Below, piece after piece: positions 37,701 to 51,632 of a stretch of 64,000 bases of DNA. The first letter of the stretch is position 1, and each line of letters opens with the position of its first letter. The notes under the pieces were generated by a model, which saw only the letters and a program-made list of their open reading frames with translations, made no database searches and was not told the origin of the DNA. Source of the DNA: Diphasiastrum complanatum (lineage: Eukaryota > Streptophyta > Lycopodiopsida > Lycopodiales > Lycopodiaceae); the NCBI GenBank assembly GCA_029204225.1, contig CM055111.1, forward strand, positions 21,592,507 to 21,656,506, written 5' to 3'. A program made the translations under genes and the position numbers.

Positions 37701-40700
37701 ATTTTGTGAATTTATCAAGTGCTTCAGATTTATTCCTGAATAAAATACACTCTGGCAAATTTGCTATAATCATCAATGAAGGTTATATAATATTTTGAAC
37801 CTCCTACTGAAATCACGTTGAATGGTCCACAGATGTCAGAATGCACTAGCTCCAGAATCTTAGTCGTTCTGTAGGAGTCTTTGACGAATGGCATCTTGCC
37901 CTTCAAACATGCATCATAGGTGGTCGAACTGGTTGCATTCGAGATGCTGACCCCTGTTATTGCTCCATGATGGCTTGCTTGGTAAAGTGCCATTGAGTTC
38001 ACGTGGCAGAGTCTCCTGTGCCACAGAGTGTCTGGCTGGTCATCATGAGTCTGATGCACCTGATCTGTAGGTAGGCGTACCTTCAGATGATATAGGTTTC
38101 CTTTCCTTCTACCTTGAGCGATCAAAGTACTGGTACTGGCATCAATCACATTGCATGCTTCGTCAGAAAACATCACACGCATCCCTTGCATCTGCTATTC
38201 TTGCTATAGAGAGCAAGTCTTGTTGCAGAGTAGGCACGAACAGAACATCTTCGAGTCGTCTGTCTCTGTCGTTGGTGTTGAGCCATAGTGAACCAATACC
38301 GTTCACTTGATGTCTAGATCCATCTCCAAGAACTATGAATCTTGAGGGATCTGCACTTCTGAAATCAGACATTATTCGTCTTGATGTCACGAAGTGTGAG
38401 GTGGCTCCTGAGTCTAGAATCACCTCATGTGTGTCAGATGTTGATGCTGCACACACGTCTTCACAGATATAGGCGGTCGAGCAGTTTTTGTTCGTTCTTT
38501 CTTTGCCCATTTTCGAGCTCTCGGGCTCCTCGACATAAGATAAACTATTGCTGTTCTCCTGTCTGTTCTGTGCTGATTTGTTTCTCGGGTTCTGGCAGCA
38601 ATCCATGGCTGCGTGACCCTTCTTATGGCAATGGATACACTCAATCTTGGGATTGAGCCAGCATGTATCTACTGTATGCCCGTCTCTTCTGCATCTCACG
38701 CAAGTTTTCTTGTCTGTACCTTGTTGTTTCGACCTCCCTTTGCTCTTCCAGTTGCCTTTGCTGGTTCCCTCTACTTGCTGATCATGATCATGCCTCTGAT
38801 TCGGCTCCCTATTAGGCTTGAATTGCTTTTTGGATTTCTCTTTGTTGTCGTAGAGGGCTTGGTCAGAACCATCTTTGTGATCAAGATGTTCTCTGGCCTT
38901 GACTTCCTCTCGAATCTCGACAATTGCCTTTTTGAGGTTCATGGCAGGATCTTTCGCGAGCAGGGTTTTTGTCGTCTGGAATGATTCAACAGGTACGTGA
39001 GCTGCTTCTCAGCTGACACTGCATTCTCTGCTCCAGAGTTATGTAGTGATAGAAACAGATCCTTCATTTTTCTCACGAAAGAGGTGAGGTCTTTTCCATC
39101 CCACTGTACATTGGTCAGTTGATCTTCCAACATCATGATTTGACTTCTTGACTTCGTCTGAAATCTGGTGAGTAATGCATCCCACATCTCCTTAGCTTTG
39201 GAGAGTGTAGCCCGGTCAAGTGTGAGACTATCTTTGATGGAAGATGATAGCAAGGCTACTGCCTTGTCGTTTTTCTCCCTCCATTCGCGTAGCTCCTTGC
39301 CTGTTGTCGTAGGCATTTCTTCTGTGCCATCCACCCAGGGGAATAGTCCTTGGCCCTTGAGTATCAGTGATGTCTTAACTTTCCAGGCTAGAAAGTTAGA
39401 TCATGAAGAATCAAGTATTGTGCAGATCTTGCTCTGCATGCTGCAGATTGAAGCCATTGCTTCTTGGAGTCTGTTCCCTTGTTGATGGTTGTTTGTTTGA
39501 ATGCTTGGCCTCCTGGATCTGCTAGCTTCTTGGCTATGTCAGAATATGACAGGATGATCGGCTCTGATACCACTGATGAGGATCGCAGTCGCGAAGCTTT
39601 CGCGAAGGAACCACGACGCTCTTGCGCTCGGATGGAGTTCAGATGCGATCGCTGGACACTGCCAGTTGAATCACTCCTACAGTCCTCCAGAGTGTAGTCA
39701 GGCACTGCTGATTTACGTTTATAAAATGAATGCAACATTCAACATAGTTTCAACCAAGGTGCGGAATTCAAATGAACAAGAAAAAATCAGACACACGATT
39801 AACAGCAGACGCATTTGCATTCGAGATCAGACACAACGAGAAAAACATCTATATTGATCTTTCTCTGATTTCTTCAAGCACTGCATGCAAATCCACGCAG
39901 TGTGTTGGCGTGGGAGAAAAAAACACTTCTCTCACGAGCAATCGTCTCGCTTTACTAGTGGACAGTTGGATCTACAGATCCTAGATAGAATTATATTCGC
40001 ACGCAGGCGGACATGTATTCTGTATTTCGTCTTGATTGCTTACTTGCATCAGACTACTACATTACACTGTATGTGTACTCTATTGATCTATATGTCAAGT
40101 ATCATCCAGTAAGTATAGTCGCTCTATGTAAATCTAAGATTAGAGTGATTAAGCATCTACAACCAATCAGGGAATTACAAGAGTGGCAGATTAGCCACGA
40201 CCTAAAATGTATCTGCTGACGTCATGCCATCAGATCAGATATCTGTACTTCTGGGTACTTGTGTGCTGGTACTCTTTGGAGCGTGAGCGCAAAATGGGTT
40301 TGGCGACATTTTTCGTGTCGCGTCGCTGGTTCCGTTTCGTGTCGTTGGTTTCGTTTCGCTCATCTGCTTTGACCCTCGTGTTCGCGAACCGTTCGTCTTC
40401 GTTTCCTTTGACTTTCGTGTTCGCGAAACTTTTCGTGCTTCGTGTCTCCTGACTTCGTGTTCGCGAACATCTTCGTCAGGCTGGTGTTACAAATCATTCT
40501 GTCCAGCATCTTTGCAACTCTCTTTGATGTAATGTTCCACTTTGAAATTGCTTGCATGTTTCCAGTTTGTAGGTCATTCCTGAATTCTATGATCAGTTTG
40601 AATCATGTATACTCCCTATTTGATGCTTTTCTTATCAACCTTCAATGGCCTTGTACATACTGTGTCTTATATTCTTGTTTGGTCAGAAAGTATGGCTGCT

Positions 40701-43700
40701 TTGGACTCCATATCTTTCATCACTTTCTCAACTTAGGTCATGTAAATCTTTGTAGAATCTCATACAAAGTTTAGTTATAAAATATGGAGGCCGACTAGTC
40801 TTATTTTTTTATTCTTATGTAACAGTTATGTGCCTTATTTAAGAGTTCATGTTTTAGGCCACCTCCATCATTGGACAAATTCAAATACATCATATTTGAG
40901 CACTTTCTGTAATGCTTATTTATGTATGTTATCAGAGCCACAATGATTTCCTTGTTCTGCTTGCATTCCCATTCTGCAGAGGCCATAAAAATATTCATTT
41001 TTTTGGTTCATGTAAGATGGCATCATTCATATTGTAAAAACCAAGCCTTTAGAGTTTGGGAACGATCATGGTTCCTTACTGGAGATCGACCTGTAATTCA
41101 TTCTGTTAAACAGCTGGTTCTGATGCCGTCAGCATGAAATGCAAGGCAGATCGAGTGCAAGGTGGCTATGTTCTCAATGGTAACAAGATGTGGTGCACTA
41201 ATGGCCCAGTTGCAGATACTCTGGTATTCTCTACTGATGATTGAATGTTTTTTCTTGATGCAATTGGGGCCTATTATGTTATCGGTGAAAATTTTTCATG
41301 TTTTTGTGGTGGGCATTTGATTATTTTTTATTGAACAGGTGGTCTATACGAAGACCAATCCAGATGCAGGGTCGAAAGGAATTACTGCTATTATAATTGA
41401 GAAGGGCATGCCAGGGTAGTTACCTTCTGATATTGTACATTTTCTATGCAGTTGATAAGTAGCTAAACGTCCTGTTAAGCCGTGCTCAAAATGCTTTGTA
41501 AGTCTCACTAGCACTGTACAAAGAGTAGCTTCTAGCTTTCCTTAATCATGATGCATATTGTACTAGTATATTACCCAGTTGCATGTTTCAGAACACAATG
41601 TTTTTGAACACAAAAAGAATGTTTCTTCTAAAACATTGCAGATGCAGATAAAGTTGCGAATCAAATGCTGCTCAGATCCGAGGCAGTCAATCTTCAGAAA
41701 ATTACACTGACAAGCCATTGACACTATCCAAAGTGAAACAAGTAGTTGGCATTTATGATTCATTAGTTGTTTGAAACACAATTATTGAAGAAGTCCGTTT
41801 TCTAAACTATCTGAACTTACGATTTAAGTGACAATGTAGCAACTTTCCAGATCAAATAAAACAAATGACAGATATTGGAAGCTAAGTAGTGAGCAATTAA
41901 ATTTGGAAAATCATCATGTTTCATTACACACCCAAATCAATGGACCAGACAATTGAAAATAAGTCATGGAAGTAAGCAATAGTCACTGACTAAATGCCAA
42001 TGATTTGACTCTAAACGTCCTCATTTCATCATTTGCCATGCATGCTCTTCGTATAGTAATAACCAGCCAGGAATGGAGCTCACAATCAAAATCTTGCTGC
42101 TCAAGTACCCATTATGGATTTAGCAAACAACAAACACTGTGAATCAACTTAGAAGAATTTTCACGGTTCCTGCCTATCTACCTCACATGAAGACATGACA
42201 ATTTCAGTGAAATGAAGGCAAAATTGTCACATGTGATGCTTCTTAGAGGAGCCCTACTCGTGATATGAATGTCATTTTGTTGTATAAATGATGTCTTCTG
42301 ACTACTCCTGTTTCGAGTGAACTCTGCCTTCTGCCAAATAGACGAGTTCACGAATCGCAGAGAGGAATTGCAGCACAAAAAGAAAGCTAATTATATTCTT
42401 CGGCTGCATTTATTTTCTGTACTTCTGAAATTCAGCAAGTTGTGTGGTGGGCATCTGAGTCTTCTTTGCCTGTGACTCTAACTCACCTTCGTTACCTTGT
42501 CTCTCGCCCTATATTTAGGCCTCATGAATAGCTCTAGAGAATTGGACACTTGATGTATGTGTGGTACTGCAGATGGATTGACACACCATGATGCAAAGAC
42601 ACATGTGCGCTAACCAAGGAACTCACAAAAGGAATGTAGAGAACACAACAATAATGAAAATGTAGGCTGTCATATGATAAGTATTAAATATAGCTCTGGA
42701 ATGCTATGTATATGTACCAGAAAATAGCAGATGAGAGCAGTCACGAGGAACCATTGTAAAGTTGTAAGCTGGTAAGACTGTATGTGAATGTAATTTCTAT
42801 GTACGGATATGTACCAAAAAGTGCGCATGGAAGAAGTGATGTGCAGTTGCCTGCACCTTTCTAGTCTTGGTGTCTTCTAACCTACACTGGGTTACCACTC
42901 TAGTAAAATCTAACTATAATTGATAGAGTAAAAAGCATAGGTGAAGCCCACGATCCGGATCGTTAGGGTTAGGATTTGCCGGAATGCAGTTTTTATTTTA
43001 TTTTATTTTTCCTTGAAAATTTTTCAAGGGAGTTGTATAGAAGGGTGGAAGGATGCCGGTTTATCAACAGTAACTTGTTAGGCAAGTGCATACTGAGGGA
43101 TTGGAATTGTGAGTTATTGCACTAATTATCACTCTTAATGCTGATTGGGTCCCAAACTCATGGATGATGAGTGAGAATAAGGATGACTATGTCAAAGACA
43201 ACAAAATGGCCTACTTTACATATAAACTGTTATAATTTAGAAATCATGACATGGATTAATGAGCTGTTTCTTTTGTTTGGAACTTGGATCCGATGTGTGG
43301 TTGAAGTTTAGCCATACACAACCTGTAAACAACCTTTGACTTGAGTCCCAAAACTGTTTGATGAAAGCCTGTAGACTTGTGCTATCAAGGCAGAGTGTGT
43401 GTTTCTTGTAGCACCCTCTGGTCTTCTCCTATGTGTTAATCAACCATCAAAAGATTTTGTTGTCTTAGGTGCCTTCCCATTTAGTTGGATCGAATGAGAA
43501 CGTTGACTGTTTTCAATCCATTGTCTTTTTGGTTTGCAATTTATCTCTATCTGGAATTGATTGGATCACTATAGCTCTAGCCTCTGTGCAACCACTTTCT
43601 AGTTTATCAGTACGTTGTTCTTTTGATGTGTTGATTGATCATTTCTGAGTTCATTTGACGCTAACTAAACTATCAAAAAAATAAGAATAAAAATTCAGCC

Positions 43701-46700
43701 ATTTATCCTTTTTCCAAATAAATAAATAAATAAATATATATATTATTGGCGACATAGGTTGCGGATCACTGATGTTCCGGAACGCTTTTGCAGCGGATCG
43801 CAATCCACTGCAACCATGGAGTAAAGGCATTGTAGCAAGTGGTAGAACACTTATAATCATTATAACAAATCGAAGGTAACTGTCTCCCTCAGTCCACCCA
43901 AGCAATATCTATGCAGAAAGCATATATTCCATAGCATATTTTGGATGATCCATCAAGCTAAAACTGAATGTGATCTCCAATCTCTAAAAAGGGAAGTCCA
44001 AAAATGTTCGGTGGATCGACCATTACAATTACTCACCACATCATTTTGTAAACAAAAAAGTTTAAATAGTTGAGCCAATTCAAGAGCCTTCACATTGCTT
44101 TCCATCGAGGTAAATGCTGCCATTTTTTGTCAAACTTTCTACTATCACCTAAATAACATCATTGCATAACAAAATCCATGCAAATACTTACTCACCTCTT
44201 GTTGGGATTTTTGAATGGTTACAATAGTCCTTCAACTCTCAAATGTTTCTCTTAATTGAGGTCGTGCTATTTACAATTGACAAGCTAGTTCTCCACAATC
44301 GTTTTCATAATTAGCTTGTAGAAATACTTTCATTCCTATTTATAAGTTTTTGTATACTTGGTTCGCTTGCACTTGGAGAATCATGACATTCATACATGAT
44401 TTGGTGCCTGATTATGTCATTTTTCAACGCACATGCATTACCATCTCAGAGTAACAGCCTGTTTCAGATATAGTACCAGTTCACACTACCTTACTCTTGC
44501 CTTTGGTATGTTGGGGGATCGAGGCAGATATAAGTTAGTAGATATCTCGGTGAAGGAAACTGCATTCACCTCACCTACCTTGCTGAGTTCAGACGACCAC
44601 AAAGACGTGGTGTTAAGCTGTTACTACATTGTAATTAGTCGTTTCTAGCGTACTCTCTGTACTATTTAAATGTACTGGCAATTGAATGCTAAATTGGCGC
44701 AAGTGCCTGAAGTAGTGTAATTCATGAAGATTGGCTGTGGACAAGCATAACTGGATTACTACGTGCAGCTGAAGAAGTGCTGTTGTGGATCGATTTGGAG
44801 GTTACTTGGTTGGGCAGATGTTAACTCAGCAGCCGAATGATTGAATAAACCCTGGTGCATTTAACTAGTAGGTACATTGATGAATAAGATATATACACCC
44901 CAAAGGGGAAGTTTAAGCAAAAGTAAGCTCAAACAAGAGCGAAGCTTGCACTAAAGCTAAGATTAATCCAGATCCTGACATTAAAAATAAAGGTGCAAAA
45001 ACTATGATGATGTCAGTGGGAGTTTGCCAACTGACTGCAGCAGATCAGAAAAGTGAAGAGGTGGTGAGTCGGCTAATGAAGGGAGGTGACATGTAGTAGA
45101 CCCAGCCACCGTTGCCCGTTGCAGGATTGATAGGGCCTGAGCACGTTGCAGGGCAACGGAAATGCATTGTTTGAAAGAAGCCACAAGAATAGAACCAGGA
45201 ATACCTTGACGCTCTGCCGCCTGATGAGAACACATGCGAAAAAAATCCTCAAAGTGTCGATGCAATGTGCCATAAGTCTCAGTTGCCAGGGGGATGAAAG
45301 CATCAGTAGGGTGCCTGTTGGAGTAGTTTTTTTCCTTCTCTTGTGCTGCCACGCCTCTTGGTGTGAAGGCAGAGCGAGGCAGTAGGTCACCACGCGTGGG
45401 ATTAGCAACAACATCTACCAAAGTACGAACCATCTCGAGAGAGGACAATGTCAACACGCCTGCAGGAAGAGTGGGACGCGCGGTAGAAGGACATGAGACT
45501 GCTTTCGAGGACATGGAATCCTCCACCTCTGGCTTTTGCGGCCGCTGCATCTCTAACAAGATCATGCGTAGCTGTGCGCTCACTCCCAGAAGGATAGCGG
45601 AGGAGGTGGATAGCAAGAGCATCAATAGGGTGACCACAAACACACCTGGAGGGACCCAAGACCGAAGGATGAGGTAGCCCCAAGCGAAGACGAAGAGCAG
45701 TGGTGAAGATGGCGGAAGACAACCGAAAGGAAGGAATAACAGGCCGAGCTGATAGCCAAGCCCCCGCACCTGGACCCGCAGAAGAAAGAAGTCGAGCTCA
45801 ATGCAATGCCGAAGGAGCCTTAGAGAGCATGCTGGAAAGGGTTTGCTTGTGCACGCGCTCCAAGAGGGTCTCTTGCAGGTGATCTGAGGTGAAAGTGAGG
45901 AGTTGCTCAAAAGGAGGAAGACATGCTTGGGCAGAGAGGGGGAGCAGCTCTCGCGCAGCGATGAGGAGGTGTTGAAAAGGCAAAGAACCGCTATCCACAC
46001 GAGCAATGCAATCCACCAAGAGAGGGCAAACGCTAGAAAGGAACCGAGAAGACAAAGCAGGTGCGACAAGAGCCCAGCTCCCAAGAAAAGCTGCAGGTGC
46101 AGAAGAAACCGTAGAGAGAAGACCCACACCTCCACAAGAAATGGGTAACCGAGCTGAAAGGGTCTCCACACCATCCAAAGAACCCGGGCCCAAAAGGCGG
46201 CCAAAAACATCCATAATAGAGTTGTCAAAGGAAGAGAGAAGATGCAAAAAGTCCTGAGTAGGGGGGAAAGTCCACAACAGATAAGGACGCTAGATAAGCA
46301 AGACGTCAAGATGCCAAGCGCGACCTGAGTGTCACCCAACCGGGGAAGCATATCTGAATGAGCAACATCCTCTTGGAGAGCCTCACCATGAAAGGTAGAG
46401 CTGAAGGAAGTAGACCCAAAAGGACCACCCAGAATGCGAATGCCATCTGAAGGAGTAAGGAAGCCTTGAGGAGGAACAAAGTCCGGGGGAAGACCTGCTG
46501 AAGACCACACTGAACACTTGCGACGTTGAATAGACAAACCAAGAGAAGCCAGTTGCTCAGAGAAATGATGAAATGTGTGGAGCACCGTAGGAGCAGGACC
46601 AACAATATGAGTGTCATCAGCAACCGAAGGAAATAAGCAGGAGGGAAAGGCCTTGCAGAAGCTCGAAGGGCACGGAAATGAGCCAGAGCGAAAAGATGAC

Positions 46701-49700
46701 CACCCAAAGGATCACCTTGACCAGTACCTGTTGCAGACTGTATAGTAGAAAGATCTCTAGAGCGCACATGGTGACTGTAAAAGAGAGGAGTCTCAGTAGC
46801 ATAGAACAACCGCACAAATGGGATAAGCTGAGCCAACTCACCGCCCACAGCTCTCGAAGGATCGCAGCTCTAGAAACAGAGTTAAAAGCATTGGAAACAT
46901 CCACTTGGAGAACAACCCAGTCAGGATGGAGATCAAGAGTGGCACACAAACCATGAATGACAGCTTCACATCCGCCAGGAGTAGAGACGCCAAATTGATG
47001 AGGGGAGAGAAAAGAGGCGAAAATTTGTTGAAACTGAAAACAGATAGAGCGACTTACAAGACAGAGGAGGACTTCGCCAACAGCGATGGGACGGACACCA
47101 CCCGAGGCTTAGTCATGGCGATCAAATGAGACACAAAGATGTGCAACCGAAAAAGGAATGTGACCAGAGGCGATAAAAGAGCAGACCTGAAAGAGTTGAC
47201 CAAAGCCACTGGCAGAGTCCTCAGGTGGAAAGCAATCACGAAGGTGTTCATAGACCAAACCGGAGGGAGCACCAACAACAAGACGGGGACTACGATGGAA
47301 GGCACGAGAGAAAAAATCACGATCAAGCACCAAGTCAACATCAGGCACAAAGTCCATTGTTGTATCAGTACATATATTGTATGCAATCTGATAGATTCAT
47401 GTTTGTCATAAAATCATGTCTTAGCCAATCCACATGTACTGCGCACACTGTACAATGATCTTCTAAGTATGTGCTTAGGAGGAAAAATAAATACAATGAA
47501 GAATTTTGTGTGCATTTGCTTTGGAATGGCATATTGAAATAACTTAGGCAAAGAAATGCACATATATGGAATTTTCAGGAACTGTTTTTGCCTCTCTTGT
47601 GCTAGTTTCTTATTTGACCTGTTATTTGTTATAAACAAGAATCAAGACGACTAAGCAATTTCTTATTTATGAAATCATGATATATTCAGTTAATATCATG
47701 TGTAATAATCTTTGCAGTTTCAGCACTGCTCAGAAATTGGACAAGCTTGGCATGCGAGGCAGTGATACGTAAGCACAATGGACTTTGTTTGAAAGTTGCA
47801 TAATTCTTCTTTGTCACGTGTGGAGTCTGAAACTGTCTCTTACTCTTCTGGTGACAGATGTGAATTGGTTTTTGAAAATTGTTTTGTGCCCGAAGATAAT
47901 GTTCTTGGACAAGAGGGAAAAGGTACCACCCACAATCTTTTCTTTGTAAACAAGGCTATATCCATGCAGAAGTTTTGGTGTACGGACTGATGTTGTATCT
48001 TAGAGTTTTATGTAAAGCTCATGTCTTCTTTGGTGGAGGATTTTAGTTGCGGTGATAAATTTGTCTGTCTAGTTCTGGAGGCTGGATAGTAGGTGGTTTT
48101 ATTTAAGCGACAGTGTCACTCAGAATGAATATGTAATCATAATCTAGTTATTAACGCTTCAACCTTCTTATTTTGTATAAGATTTTAAGTCAGATTCACA
48201 GTGGAAAATTTTGAGATATATCTAAACTGTCTTAGTTGTACATTGACGGCTTTATAGGTAATAACAGCGATTTTCAATTTTGGCAGGAGTCTATGTAATG
48301 ATGTCTGGCTTGGATTTAGAAAGGTTAGTCCTAGCTTCAGGTCCTGTTGGGCTCATGCAGGCTTGCATGGATGTTGTTCTTCCATATGTTCGTCAAAGAG
48401 AACAATTTGGGACACCAATTGGAGAATTTCAGCTGATTCAGGTATAGCAAGTCATTGAAGGCAGACTTTTCCCTTAGTTGAGAACTTGAGCTTCAACCAG
48501 GTTTTGCAAGTTTAACATCTGTGTATATCTTGTGAGCATGATATGCAAAGAAGTTTCAGGAATGTCTACATTATCTTCTTATGAATTCTTTTATATATTT
48601 TTATTAACTCAAGGAATCAGATGTACGTATTATTTTACTGAGTATTTTCAGCATTGCTCATCCTCTTAAGCATGGCACCTCAGCAAGTCCTACCCTGCAC
48701 AGGCATAGTCTTTACTTGTTTGGTGGAACCTTACTCCATGCTTTGCACTGACCACTAGGTTACTACTCTGGGAAGGACCCAGTAGAACAAGGTGCTGTGT
48801 CAATGAGGTGCAAGCAGAAAGCTTCACTTTTGCAGCCAACTGAAGGCTGATGAGTGGTTGATAAATCTTCTCTGTTGATTTAGATCCTTAACAGTGTCTG
48901 AACATCAAACAATTTCTCCCCATTTATGGCAGCCTGCAAGTCTCAGGTCTGCTCCCCCCTGGTTTTATGTAATATTGGACTATAGTTGTGTGAGCATGCT
49001 GCTACAATTCGAAATTCCGAGTGTGTCTGTGGCCAAAATGATCTCATCCCAACTTGTAGATTGTACCTTCACTTACTCAAAGAAAGAAATTTTCTTTATT
49101 GTGTCTGGAAATCTGTCTCTCAAAGAACAAACCTTTGAAATGGTAAAATTTTTAGAGAAGTAAAAACATTGTCCACCACTGCATCTGCCATCATGTGAAG
49201 CTTATCTGAGCTAGATGTCCCTCAAAGTGGCAGGATTAGTGGGGAGGTTTGTCTTCATTTTGCTCCAATTGATATCAAGGTAGTTAGTCATTTTGATCTA
49301 TGAGATATGGCTCCACTCTATGGTTAAAGTTGACCTAGGCCATTCTCACGATGTGTGTGGGGCTTACCAGTATACATTGTTGTACAAAGAAATGTATGGT
49401 TAACTTCTGCAAATTGATGAGTTTAGAAGATTGATTTAGTAGATTAAGAGGCTTATAGGTGAGTCCAAATCATGTGGTCATGCTTGGATCGAGATGATCC
49501 TTATGAGGAGCTCTTGATCCTTATGAGGAGCTGGCTAGATGGTAAGGTTCAATCCAACTGGCATCCTGAAAAGTAGGAACAAGCTAAGCATGGCACATCA
49601 ATGAGTTTCTCACAAGTGAGATAGGTCCAGAAAAGAAGTCGAAGTGCAATGTTCTTTAGCATGAAAACCTAAACCTATCGCGTGTGCACTATTATGGAGC

Positions 49701-49818
49701 ACTTACGTTTATTTTTTTTCCACTGAATATCAAAATCAAGCATAGGATTATGTCTGTTTGCTATGGTGACCAACGACAACAGCCGTTGAGAGTAGGTGCA
49801 TGCTACCAGTCGTGCATA

Positions 49819-49875
<57 letters not shown>

Positions 49876-51586
49876 AGCCAGCACTCGCCTATCTATGGCT
49901 CCACGCAAGAGGGGGGGAGGTAACTCCCCTCGCTCTCCAGCTCATTCTGTAAGTAGCTCCACCCTGCATAACCTTCGCCATGACAGTCATTTACAAAGGG
50001 AGGTGGAGGATTTCCAAATCTTTAGTTATTGGAGGAGCCGTTTTTCTTACCAGGAATCCCTTGCCTCCTTACTTCACTCTTTTCCACACAACTAACCGTT
50101 GGAGTCACAAGCCACCTTCCTCACCACCTGTCTCCACACTGCTGCCACTTTGGCTTTCCCCTCTAAACCTCATAAACACAAACCAGTCCATCCCCGATTG
50201 TCCCGGCCTTTCCATCCACCGTGGTATGACGCGGAATGCCGATCCCTTCACCACTCTATCACACATGCTCGTTTCCACGCCCGCCATCTTCTCCGCTCTT
50301 CATGGCAACTGTACAACTGCACACTCTGTCGCAAAAAACGTGCCTATGATGACTCTGAAGAAAACCGTCTGGTGGACCTCCTTTTTAGCTCCTCCTCTGG
50401 TACCTTTTGGCGTGAGTTTATCCCCCGTGCCCCACCCCCTCTTCTGGACGATTTACATATTTGGACCGACTATGCTACCCAGCTTTACACTATACCCACT
50501 GATACACCCATCTCCATCTCTCCTCGACCTACAGACTTCACCTTTTTCACCCCTGACTTGGTCCGGGCAACAATCAAAAAGCTGAAAACCCATCGCACCA
50601 GAGACATTGAAGACCTTGATGTTGAGCTGCTGATTCACGCCTCCGATACCCTCGCCCCTACACTATCCACTCTCCTTAACTGTGCTGTTGTTGAGGGCTT
50701 CCCATCCTCTTGGTGCACCAACATCAAACATCCTATCCATAAAAATGGTGACCCCATGGTACCTGGTAATTACCGCACTATCATTATTGACACGTTCTCG
50801 CGAACTATATGGCACCATCCTTCAGTCTGTAGTTAGTTCAGAGGTAGAGTCCAGGAGATTACATGCTTTGGGTCAGCCAGGGTTCTGCACTCATTATTCC
50901 ACTACAGATCACATATTCACACTTCGAGCCCTCATTGAGGAAGCTAGACACAAAAGAGAAAAGGTTTACTGTTGTTTTGTGGACTTCAGGAAAGCCTTTG
51001 ATTCTGTCCCACGCTCCTTACTCATCCAGAGACTCCGAGACTTGGGTTTCTCTACAGATATTATTCTAGCCCGATGCATTGCACTCATGATACGAGAGAT
51101 GTTTAGACTTGTGTCAGACAGCCCAGCAGAGTCATGTTTTTCAGCCTCAGATCACTTCTTTCTTCTCCAGGAGGAGAGGACGAGACCTAGTATTTGATGA
51201 TGATGATGATGATGACGACTTACCTGCCCATAGAGATCGGAGACAATGTCCCACTCATACTCATGCTGCAGCACGAGCTACTCGACCTATCACGAGGAGA
51301 CTTCATCCTCCTGGACGACGTCAACGACCACTAGCGGTCCTTCATGCTGCAGCCTGTATTACATCCTTTTATAACATCAGCAGGACAGGATTGGATGATA
51401 GTGTCATACCTTATTCATGACATTTAGCAGTTTATATGCTCCCACATGTTTCATATATCATCACATTTATTTCAGTTCATAGCATTTAGATTTTTTCTTT
51501 CTATTATCGTTTTGGAGACGTTGCGTACGCTCCCATTGTTACCACATACTACTAGTCTTATATGCCTTTTGACATGGAAAATACAT

Positions 51587-51632
<46 letters not shown>

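Larger units (their letters stand above)
34310..40491 (-). mobile_element. copia element with both LTRs, minus strand
   Basis: The 5' LTR is about 40491-39574, the primer-binding site 39572-39560, then gag, zinc knuckles, protease, integrase, RT and RNase H, and the 3' LTR about 35214-34310. All copia domains are present in order, but split by several frameshifts and a stop. It is the best preserved LTR element here. The flanks at 34305-34309 and after 40491 do not form an obvious 5-bp target duplication. Confidence 0.9.
44885..47360 (-). mobile_element. second LINE-type element, minus strand, 5'-truncated
   Basis: It encodes a reverse transcriptase (47357 to about 46310), a long connecting region, a Cys/His motif (about 45644-45590) and a C-terminal domain with a VDIVLSRDG...[11 protein letters not shown] pattern, ending at a stop at 45002. 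It differs from the CT-tailed family in all motifs. No LTR, no APE-type endonuclease and no CT tail were seen. The 3' limit is approximate. Confidence 0.65.
49824..51630 (+). mobile_element. LINE copy flanked by (CT)n on both sides, internally deleted
   Basis: (CT)n (49824-49871) is followed by 23 bp and the ORF1 start MAPRKRGGG (49895). A jump then leads to the endonuclease-RT linker (about 50040), RT to DIILA (about 51069), a second jump to the ORF2 C-terminus ([11 protein letters not shown]), the PIP-like motif, stop, 3' UTR, hairpin (51562-51575) and (CT)n (51590-51630). The upstream CT array is not preceded by a LINE 3' UTR, so it is probably a target or 5'-associated repeat. Confidence 0.75.

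Noticed and set aside
45146-47458. Several plus-strand open frames opposite the minus-strand LINE
   Set aside because: They lack motifs and are explained as antisense shadows of the RT and C-terminal coding sequence.
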